Shown here: positions 44,801 to 51,312 of the stretch, in pieces
Position numbering within the stretch: position 1 is the first letter of the stretch
Layout of the letters: each line of letters opens with the position of its first letter
From: Sphingomonas sp. S2M10
GTDB taxonomy: Bacteria; Pseudomonadota; Alphaproteobacteria; Sphingomonadales; Sphingomonadaceae
Direction of reading: 5' to 3'
Length of the DNA: 64,000 bases
Assembly: GCF_012650175.1 (NCBI RefSeq)
Contig: NZ_JAAILI010000046.1
Location: 18,909-82,908 of the forward strand
Notes under the pieces: generated by a model
The model's database searches: none
The model's input: the letters and a program-made list of their open reading frames with translations, nothing else
What the model was told of the DNA's origin: nothing
Program-made: the position numbers and the translations under genes

Positions 44801-45281
44801 CGGCGGCCTGCGCGACGAGAGCCGGCCCAAGGACCTGTCGCCGCAGATCACCGTCGATGCGCCGATCCTCATCCCCGAGGACTATGTCCCCGATCTCGAT
44901 TTGCGCATGGGGCTCTACCGCCGGCTCAACGAGATCGAGGATACCGACGGCATCGAAAGCTTCGCCGCCGAGCTGATCGACCGCTTCGGCAAGCTGCCCG
45001 AAGCGACCGACAATCTGCTGCGGCTGATCGAGACCAAGCTCAACGCCAAGAAAGCGTGCATCGCCAAGCTCGATCTGGGGCCGAAGGGCGCGCTGGTGTC
45101 GTTCCACAACGACAACTTCCCCAATCCGGCAGCGCTGATTGCCTATGTCGAGAAGCTGGGCGAGACGGCGCGGCTGCGGCCGGACATGAAGCTGGTGATC
45201 AACCGCGCCTGGGCGAACCCGGCGGCGCGGCTGCACGGCGCGCTCCAGCTCTCGCGCGGGCTGGCACGCGCCGCGGGCTGA
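41808..45281 (+). CDS. mfd: Transcription-repair coupling factor Mfd
   Basis: A 1157-residue translocase that removes RNA polymerase stalled at DNA damage and recruits UvrA. The N-terminal UvrB-like homology domains include VLSYPAWDCLPYDRASP. The RNA-polymerase interaction domain is near LSPGDLVVHLDHGIGRYEGL. RecG-like motor motifs are GDVGFGKTEVALRAAF, VIVDEEQRFGVTHKE, LTATPIPRTLQMAMSG, STTIVESGLDIPSAN and QLRGRVGRAK. The C-terminal TRCF domain begins near PILIPEDYVPDLDLRMGLYRRL. The start MPDLKTILSAKHPLTL was chosen; the frame continues upstream through the palindromic repeat, which is clearly noncoding. Confidence 0.96.
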   Translation: MPDLKTILSAKHPLTLAGVPSGFLPWMLADVARASRMAVFVAADEAGMRAVAGTATFFAPELEVLSYPAWDCLPYDRASPTLRVMAERLATLHALQGRSDKPRLLVTTVNAATQRTLTPFRIRQLVARLAPGERIGLDKLAYLLQANGYVRVETVNDHGEFAVRGGLVDLFPSGAEQALRLDFFGDEIESVRTFDPQDQRTTGRVDGFTLLPASEALLDEESIKRFRSGYRDRFGATATGDPLYQAISEGRRLAGMEHWLPLFEERLETLFDHLPDHGVIVRDGGAPAAAEQRFEAIKDYQENRIKAQSADPGSYRPLKAGDLYLLAKEWQAQVDAQPMHLATPFHEPESDRVVEFGVDGPRDFAPERAAGSNVYEAVVAHLKAVRSQGKKPVLASYSIGARERLKGLLEDHGLTGAVPVDGWQPALGVANPNGSGLQVALLVLPLDHGFTTPDVAVLTEQDMLGDRLVRRAKRRKNTDAFLQELATLSPGDLVVHLDHGIGRYEGLTQIPVQKAPHDCVALEYAGGDKLYVPVENLEVLSRYGSGEEGATLDRLGGEAWQRRKARMKERIREIAGELIATAALRATRGAEIAEPDHGGYPAFVDRFPFEETDDQDRAIGDVLGDLAAGRPMDRLVVGDVGFGKTEVALRAAFVAAMAGMQVAVVCPTTLLARQHYNNFKTRFEGFPLEIGRLSRLVTAGETKKVKDGLAAGTIDIVVGTHAVLAKNIDFKRLGLVIVDEEQRFGVTHKERLKALKTDVHVLTLTATPIPRTLQMAMSGLRELSVIQTPPVDRLAVRTYVMPWDPVVLREALLREHYRGGQSYFVTPRIADLPEIEEFLRNEVPEVRYVVAHGQMSPTEVEERISAFYDRKFEVLVSTTIVESGLDIPSANTLIINRADKFGLAQLYQLRGRVGRAKTRAYAYMTTPPQRQMTEAAEKRLKVLSDLESLGAGFQLASHDLDIRGAGNLLGDEQSGHIKEVGYELYQSMLEEAIMDAKAGGLRDESRPKDLSPQITVDAPILIPEDYVPDLDLRMGLYRRLNEIEDTDGIESFAAELIDRFGKLPEATDNLLRLIETKLNAKKACIAKLDLGPKGALVSFHNDNFPNPAALIAYVEKLGETARLRPDMKLVINRAWANPAARLHGALQLSRGLARAAG

Positions 45282-45287
45282 TCCGCG

Positions 45288-45695
45288 TCAGCTGCTGTGA
45301 TCGGCGATGATCTTCCACCCGCCGGCTTCGTGACGCAGCACGAGGCTGGTCGGGCCCGACGCGCGCCGGCCGTCCGGATAGCGCAGCGTGTAGCGGCCGA
45401 TATAGAGGGCATGGTTGCGGCCGAGCGGGCGATAGTCGAGCCGCTCGATGGTCAGCGTTCCGCGCTTGGCAGGATCCGAAAAGTCGTATTTCGCGCGATA
45501 GCGGGCGATCATCGCCGATTTGCCGCGCACCAGCCCCTCGCCAGTGACGAAGCTGGCATCTTCATTTGCTGAATAGACGCGCATAAAGCGTTCAACTTCG
45601 CCGGCATTCCAACCAGCGACACTTTCGGCGATCGCTTTCTCCACTGCATCTTGATCAATGCCGGCCAAAACCATCAACAATCCCAGAAACACCAT
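45288..45695 (-). CDS. SnoaL-like / DUF4440 (NTF2-fold) protein
   Basis: A 135-residue protein with a short hydrophobic N-terminus (MVFLGLLMVLAG), probably a weak signal or just a helix, then an NTF2-like cone. The pattern is IAESVAGWNAGEVERFMRVYSANEDASFVTGEGLVRGKSAMIARYRAKYDF, with the C-terminal GPTSLVLRHEAGGWKIIADHSS typical of SgcJ/EcaC and DUF4440 proteins. This fold serves in isomerases, dehydratases and ligand binding; no specific role can be given. It is convergent with mfd with a 6-base gap. Confidence 0.8.
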   Translation of the reverse strand: MVFLGLLMVLAGIDQDAVEKAIAESVAGWNAGEVERFMRVYSANEDASFVTGEGLVRGKSAMIARYRAKYDFSDPAKRGTLTIERLDYRPLGRNHALYIGRYTLRYPDGRRASGPTSLVLRHEAGGWKIIADHSS

Positions 45696-45961
45696 TCCTC
45701 AACTCCCTCGGCGACCGGTTCTCACAACTACCGGGAGAGTACAGCACAGATGCTTCCGGCATTCCCAACGATTTTGCGCAGACGAGCCATAGGAGAAATC
45801 GTTTTCATCCTGCATTGCGCAACTTGCCGCTACAGGGATCCGCCCGCATCGGAATTGTACTTAGCGGCCCCACCTGTCCCTTCGGCCATACTATGATGCT
45901 TAAGAATGGCTTGTCGCGCGATGGGCCAGCCATGTTTGCAGGACAGGAAAGGATCGGCCCC

Positions 45962-47440
45962 GTGCCCGAACAGATGACGTCGCGGCTCAGCTTCATGGAG
46001 ATGGACGATGCCCAGCGTGCCACGTTGCGAGCTACCCAGCCATGGGTGGAGGCGACGCTGGGCGATGCGCTGGATCGCTTCTATGCCCGTGCCTCGGCGA
46101 CGCCGGACACCGCCCGCTTCTTCCGCGACCAAGCCCATATAAGCCTCGCCAAAGCCGCCCAGCAAAAGCATTGGGCGCGCATCGCCGCCGGCGACTTCAA
46201 CCAGGACTATCATGCCAGCGCCCGCCGAATCGGCGCAACCCACGCCAAAATCGGCCTGGAGCCGCGCTGGTATGTAGGCAGCTACGCGATCGTCCTCGAG
46301 CATCTGATCGCCGGCGTGCATCGCCTCAACAACCCGTTCAAGCGCCTCATGCGCCTGTTCCGGGGGCCCAGCACCCACAAGGCGACGATCGCGCTGGTCA
46401 AGGCCGCGCTGCTTGACATGGAAGTCTCGCTCTCGATCTATTTCGAAGAGGCGCAGGTGGAGCGAGAGGCGGCCATCGGTGCATTCGAGAAGGCCCTGAC
46501 CGCATTGGCGGAAGGCGATCTCACCAACGAAATGAGCGGCCTGCCCGACAGCTTCGCCGCACTGGAGAAGAGCTACAACAAGACGCTGGACCGCATCCGC
46601 GAGATGATCGCGTCGGTCGGCGACGGCACGATGCGGATCCGCTCGGGCATCAACGAGATTTCGCAGGCCGCCGAGGATCTGTCTCGTCGCACCCAGGGCA
46701 ACGCCGCCAGCCTCGAGCAGACCACTGCCGCCGTGTCCCAGATGGACGCGCGATTCCGCTCCACCGCCGAGGCGGCGCGCCACACCGTCACGCGCGCGGA
46801 CCAGGCACTCACCACCGTCGGCCAGGGGCGTGCGATCGCCGACGAGGCCTCGCAGGCGATGGGCCGCGTTTCGGAGGCCGCCAAGGGCACCGACAGCGTG
46901 ATCGAGGGGCTGGACAAGATCGCGTTCCAGACGCGGGTTCTGGCGATGAACGCTGCCGTCGAGGCCGGTCGCGCCGGGGAAGCGGGCCGCGGCTTCGCAG
47001 TCGTCGCCGATCTCGTCTCCGCGCTGGCGATGCGCGCCGAGGAGGAGGCCGGGCGGGCCCGCGAGCAGCTCACCATGACCCAGGCCGAGATCGTGGTCGC
47101 GGTGGACGCCGTGCAGAAGGTGGACGGCGCCCTGGCGAATATCTCGGGCGACGTCAGCCAGGTCCATGACCTGCTTGGCAGCATGGCGAGCGACAACGGC
47201 GCCCAGTCCACGGCAATCAGCGAGATTTCCAACGCTGTGGGCGCAATGGACCGCGCGACGCAACAGAATGCCGCGATGGTCGAGGAAACCTCGGCTGCCG
47301 CGCAGAACCTCGCCAACGAAGTCGGCGACCTCGCCAATCTCGCCGCGCAATTCCGCACCGAAAAGACGGGTTCGCGCTTCGGCGGCTATCGCCCGCTGCC
47401 TGCCGCGGCGGTCCCGGCGCTTATGCGGCCGGATCTCTGA
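45962..47440 (+). CDS. Globin-coupled methyl-accepting chemotaxis protein (aerotaxis-type)
   Basis: A 492-residue cytoplasmic receptor without membrane helices. The N-terminal about 165 residues are a globin-sensor domain: DYHASARRIGATHAKIGLEPRWYVGSYAIVLEHLI contains the proximal heme histidine and the H-x-x-I-G and W-Y motifs of globin-coupled sensors. A short linker follows (AIGAFEKALTALAEGDLTNEM, HAMP-like), then a signalling coiled coil with the CheA/CheW tip IAFQTRVLAMNAAVEAGRAGEAGRGFAVVADLVSALA. It should sense oxygen and steer motility. GTG at 45962 has GGAAAGGA upstream; in-frame ATGs at 45932 and 45893 are alternatives. It is convergent with the phosphodiesterase gene. Confidence 0.88.
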   Translation: MPEQMTSRLSFMEMDDAQRATLRATQPWVEATLGDALDRFYARASATPDTARFFRDQAHISLAKAAQQKHWARIAAGDFNQDYHASARRIGATHAKIGLEPRWYVGSYAIVLEHLIAGVHRLNNPFKRLMRLFRGPSTHKATIALVKAALLDMEVSLSIYFEEAQVEREAAIGAFEKALTALAEGDLTNEMSGLPDSFAALEKSYNKTLDRIREMIASVGDGTMRIRSGINEISQAAEDLSRRTQGNAASLEQTTAAVSQMDARFRSTAEAARHTVTRADQALTTVGQGRAIADEASQAMGRVSEAAKGTDSVIEGLDKIAFQTRVLAMNAAVEAGRAGEAGRGFAVVADLVSALAMRAEEEAGRAREQLTMTQAEIVVAVDAVQKVDGALANISGDVSQVHDLLGSMASDNGAQSTAISEISNAVGAMDRATQQNAAMVEETSAAAQNLANEVGDLANLAAQFRTEKTGSRFGGYRPLPAAAVPALMRPDL

Positions 47441-47455
47441 TCGGACGGCCGGCGC

Positions 47456-49441
47456 TCACCAGTCGCGCACCAGCGTGGCGAGCGCCGGCACGTCGATCGG
47501 CGGCGAGCAAAGAAAGCCCTGGAAATACTGGCAGCCTTCCTTGGCGAGCAGGTCCAGTTGCGCCTCGGTCTCGACACCTTCCGCCACCACCGCCAAGCCC
47601 AGCGACCGCGCCATGTCGATAACCCCGCGCACCACGATCCGGTCGCGCGGCGAACCGGTGATCTCATTGGACAGCTTCTTGTCGATCTTGAGATAGTCGA
47701 GCGGCAGCGCCTTCAAATAGGCAAGGCTGGAATAGCCGGTGCCGAAATCGTCGATGGCCACGCGGCACCCCGCCGTCCGCAGGTCCGACAGCAGCGCCGC
47801 CGCTTCGCTGAGATCGTCCATGATGCCGCTTTCGGTGATCTCCAGCGTGAGCCGATGGCGCGGAAACCCTGTCGCGTCGATCCAGCGCAGCAGGCTTTCG
47901 CCAAATCCCGGTCGGCCGACATCGCCGGCGGTCACGTTGATCGAAAGCCGCAGGCTGCTCAGCGAGCGCGGCCAATGCGCGGCGATCGTCAGCGCGCGGC
48001 GCTGGACATGCTCGCTCAGCACCCCGGAAAGCCCGGCCCGCTCCGCCGCCGCGAACAGGGGTTCGGCCCCGATCTCGCCATGCTGGGGATGCTGCCAGCG
48101 CGCCAGCGCCTCCACGCCGGTGATCTGCCCGGTCGCCACCGCAACCTGGGGCTGGAACAGCACGCCGATCTCGCCGCGCTCGATGCCGCGCCGCAAATCG
48201 CCGATGAGCGATTCGATCGAAGGACCGCTTCCGGGCCGCGTCGCGCCTTCGCCCAGCAGCGTTTCGCTCGCGCGGCGCAGCAGGCTGGCCGCGCCGTCGC
48301 CCGCGACGCTTTCGGTCAGCGCCACCTTGGCGCCGAGATGGACCAGCTCGCCCGCGGCGACGAACGGGCGTGCGAGCGCCTCCTCGATCCGTCGCGCCGC
48401 GTTACGCAGCGCCGACGTGCCCGGATCCACCGCCGCCGCCAGAAAATCCGATCCGCCGATTCGCGCCACCACCACATCGGAACCGAGCGTCTCGCGCGCG
48501 GCCTCCGCTACGCGGCGCGAGACGCCCCGGAGCAGTTCGTCACCGGCCGGGCGGCCATAGGCGGTATTGATCGTGTCGAAGCGGGTGAGGCCCACCAGCA
48601 CCAGCCCGATCCGCTGGCCCTTTTCCATCGCGCGATCGATCCAGCGCCGCGCGCTGGGGGCATCGCGGGCGCCGGTCAGCACGTCGCGCACCGCCGCACC
48701 GGCGTCCGGCGTCATCCCGAGCGGCTCGACCAGCGCGTCGATCTGGCCGGTCTCGGCGTCGTACTGGAGATGCTGCACCACCCGCCCCTTGCCGGGCAGA
48801 TCATGGGCAAAGGCGGTCGACCCTGCCTCGCGTAGGCGTCGCAGCGCAGCCCAGGCCAGCCGCCGGTCGGACAGCGCCAGCCGGCCGAACAGCGCACGCG
48901 GCCCCGGCGCCTCGGGCAGGTCTAGCAACTGGGCGAGCGCCGGCGTCAGTTCGATCGAGCCCGAGGCCGGATCGAACCGCCAGCCCAGCGGATTGGACGT
49001 GCTAGTGCCCTGCCCCGCCCAGCCCGACAGTCGCTCGACATAGCGCTCGGCGAATCGGATCGCATGGGCGATCGCGGCGGAGGACATCGGGCTCCCAAGG
49101 AAATGCGTCGCGCCCGCATCGTAGAAGCGCCCCATGTGCACGGTATCGCTCTGCGACACGAGGATCAGCAGCGCCGCACCATAGGCCTTGATCGTCGGGC
49201 CGAGCAGCCGTGCCGCGTCCAACCCTTCGCTCATCGCCCCGCGCGCGTCGATCACCGCGACCGAGGCGCCGCTCGCGAGGAATCGGGTCTCCAGTCCTTC
49301 GCTGCGGCGCGCCGCCACCACTCGCCATCCCCCGCCCGCAGCCGCGGCGGCAACCTCGTCGCGCTGGCGGAACGAGAGTACGAATACCGGCACCTCGGGG
49401 GCAGGCGCGGTGCCCTGGACGATCGTGAACCCTTCTTCCAT
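47456..49441 (-). CDS. c-di-GMP phosphodiesterase: degenerate GGDEF plus intact EAL
   Basis: A 661-residue protein. Residues about 16-130 resemble a receiver-like domain, and 150-240 a PAS-like region. Residues 265-400 are a GGDEF domain whose active site reads GGSDF (329-333), lacking the Glu needed for synthesis. Residues 405-655 are an EAL domain with all catalytic positions: E-A-L (444-446), N502, E534/E537, DDFGTG (564-569), K585 and E621. It should therefore degrade c-di-GMP, with the GGDEF perhaps binding GTP as a regulator. No transmembrane helix. It is convergent with the globin-coupled receptor and divergent from moaA, with 81 bases between starts. Confidence 0.88.
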   Translation of the reverse strand: MEEGFTIVQGTAPAPEVPVFVLSFRQRDEVAAAAAGGGWRVVAARRSEGLETRFLASGASVAVIDARGAMSEGLDAARLLGPTIKAYGAALLILVSQSDTVHMGRFYDAGATHFLGSPMSSAAIAHAIRFAERYVERLSGWAGQGTSTSNPLGWRFDPASGSIELTPALAQLLDLPEAPGPRALFGRLALSDRRLAWAALRRLREAGSTAFAHDLPGKGRVVQHLQYDAETGQIDALVEPLGMTPDAGAAVRDVLTGARDAPSARRWIDRAMEKGQRIGLVLVGLTRFDTINTAYGRPAGDELLRGVSRRVAEAARETLGSDVVVARIGGSDFLAAAVDPGTSALRNAARRIEEALARPFVAAGELVHLGAKVALTESVAGDGAASLLRRASETLLGEGATRPGSGPSIESLIGDLRRGIERGEIGVLFQPQVAVATGQITGVEALARWQHPQHGEIGAEPLFAAAERAGLSGVLSEHVQRRALTIAAHWPRSLSSLRLSINVTAGDVGRPGFGESLLRWIDATGFPRHRLTLEITESGIMDDLSEAAALLSDLRTAGCRVAIDDFGTGYSSLAYLKALPLDYLKIDKKLSNEITGSPRDRIVVRGVIDMARSLGLAVVAEGVETEAQLDLLAKEGCQYFQGFLCSPPIDVPALATLVRDW

Positions 49442-49522
49442 GCCGACCTCGATAGCGGCTCGCTGCCTGATCCGCCATCCAAGCCTTGTGCAGCGCGGTT
49501 CAACGCCTTACCTCCACGATCT

Positions 49523-50539
49523 ATGGCCAGCGCCCCCGCCCTCGCGACGCCGCCCACGCTGGTCGATCGCCACAACCGGGCGATCCGCTATCTGCGCATC
49601 TCCGTCACCGACCGCTGCGATCTGCGCTGCCGCTACTGCATGGCGGAGCACATGACCTTCCTGCCGCGCGAGGCGGTGCTCAGCCTCGAAGAACTGGCGG
49701 CGATCGCCGGCCGCTTCGTCGATCGCGGCGTCACCAAGATCCGGCTGACCGGCGGCGAGCCGCTCGTCCGCCGCAACATGATGACGCTGGTCGAACAGCT
49801 CGGCGCGCGGATCGGGGATGGGCTCAAGGAACTCACCCTCACCACCAATGCGACACGGCTGGCGCAATATGCCGATCAGCTCGCCGCCGCAGGCGTGCGC
49901 CGCATCAATGTGAGCATGGACAGCCGCGATCCGGAGACCTTCCGCTACATCACCCGCCATGGCGACGTGGCGCAGGTGCTGGACGGCATCGCCGCGGCGC
50001 GGGATGCGGGGCTGCGGGTGAAGATCAACATGGTCGCGCTGCGCGGCCTCAACGAAGACGAGATCGCGCCGATGCTCGCCTGGGTCGCGGCGAACGGCAT
50101 GGACCTGTCGCTGATCGAGACGATGCCGATGGGCGTGATCGACGAGGACCGCGCCGATCGCTTCCTGCCGCTGCCCGAGGTGCTGGCGCGGCTGAAGGGA
50201 CAGTTCGACCTGGTTGCCGATTCGTACGACAGCGGTGGACCGGCGCGCTACTGGCGCGTCGGGGGTACGGACAGCCGGCTGGGGCTGATTTCGCCGCTTA
50301 CGAACAATTTCTGCGCAAGCTGCAACCGCGTCCGGCTCTCCACCGACGGACGGCTGCACATGTGCCTGGGGCATGAGGATTCGGTGGATCTGAAGGCAGC
50401 GATCCGCGCGGGCGGGCTGGAAGCGGTGGACGCGGCGATCGACCGCGCGCTCGCCGCCAAGCCCGAGCGGCATGATTTCCGCATCGAGGCCGGTGCCGCG
50501 CCTGCGGTCTCCCGCCACATGAGCGTCACCGGCGGATGA
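49523..50539 (+). CDS. moaA: GTP 3',8-cyclase MoaA
   Basis: A 338-residue radical-SAM enzyme that starts molybdopterin synthesis from GTP. The N-terminal cluster motif is C-x3-C-x2-C in SVTDRCDLRCRYCMAEHM. KIRLTGGEPLVRR binds SAM. The second cluster near the C-terminus is C-x2-C-x13-C in NNFCASCNRVRLSTDGRLHMC, and the essential C-terminal Gly-Gly is present (VTGG). The start MASAPALATPPTLVDRHNR gives the usual length. Its stop overlaps the nadK start (ATGA, 50536-50539). Confidence 0.95.
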   Translation: MASAPALATPPTLVDRHNRAIRYLRISVTDRCDLRCRYCMAEHMTFLPREAVLSLEELAAIAGRFVDRGVTKIRLTGGEPLVRRNMMTLVEQLGARIGDGLKELTLTTNATRLAQYADQLAAAGVRRINVSMDSRDPETFRYITRHGDVAQVLDGIAAARDAGLRVKINMVALRGLNEDEIAPMLAWVAANGMDLSLIETMPMGVIDEDRADRFLPLPEVLARLKGQFDLVADSYDSGGPARYWRVGGTDSRLGLISPLTNNFCASCNRVRLSTDGRLHMCLGHEDSVDLKAAIRAGGLEAVDAAIDRALAAKPERHDFRIEAGAAPAVSRHMSVTGG

Positions 50540-51312
50540 GCATGGGGAAGTCGCGCGCATTGCTCGCCTCGCCCACCGCACCGGCGCAGACCGCGGCGGA
50601 GGAGCTCCGCCAGGCCTATGACTGGGTGCCGATCGATCAGGCCGACGAGGTCGTCGCGCTCGGCGGCGACGGCTTCATGCTGCAGACGCTCCACGCGATG
50701 CTGGAGCGGCGTCGGCTGCTGCCGGTGTTCGGGATGAACCTGGGCACGGTAGGCTTCCTGATGAACGACTGGGGGCTCGACGGGCTCACCCAGAGGCTGG
50801 AACGCGCCCGCCCCTTCCGCGTCGCCCCGCTGGCGATGACCGCGACGACGGTGGAAGGCGAGACCTGCGTGCTGCCCGCGATCAACGAGGCCTCGCTGCT
50901 CCGCGAGACGCGCCAGACCGCCAAGCTGGAGGTGACGATCAACGGCCGGATCGTGATCCCCGAGCTGGTGTGCGACGGCATCCTCGTCGCGACGCCTGCG
51001 GGATCGACGGCGTACAACTTCTCGGCCCAGGGCCCGATTCTCCCGCTCGGCTCGGCGCTGCTCGCGCTCACCCCGATCAGCCCGTTCCGCCCCCGCCGCT
51101 GGCGCGGCGCGATCCTGCCGGAAAAGACCCGCATCGATATTCGCGTGCTGGAGGCCGACAAGCGCCCGGTGAGCGCCGTGGCCGATCAGCGCGAGATTCG
51201 GGAAGTTTCGAGCGTCCATGTCGAGATCGACCGCGTTCGCGACCTCACGCTGCTGTTCGATCCGGAGCACGCACTGGACGATCGGATAACGATGGAACAA
51301 TTTATTGCATGA
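50536..51312 (+). CDS. nadK: NAD kinase
   Basis: A 258-residue enzyme phosphorylating NAD+ to NADP+. Motifs are the GGDG catalytic loop (VVALGGDGFMLQTLH), GMNLGTVGFLMN, NEASLLRETRQTAKLEV and the NAD-binding DGILVATPAGSTAYNFSAQGPILP. The length is typical for alphaproteobacteria. It is translationally coupled to moaA, which is probably just operon packing. Its last 11 bases overlap, on the other strand, the end of the recombinase reading frame, whose stop codon lies at 51302-51304. Confidence 0.94.
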   Translation: MSMGKSRALLASPTAPAQTAAEELRQAYDWVPIDQADEVVALGGDGFMLQTLHAMLERRRLLPVFGMNLGTVGFLMNDWGLDGLTQRLERARPFRVAPLAMTATTVEGETCVLPAINEASLLRETRQTAKLEVTINGRIVIPELVCDGILVATPAGSTAYNFSAQGPILPLGSALLALTPISPFRPRRWRGAILPEKTRIDIRVLEADKRPVSAVADQREIREVSSVHVEIDRVRDLTLLFDPEHALDDRITMEQFIA

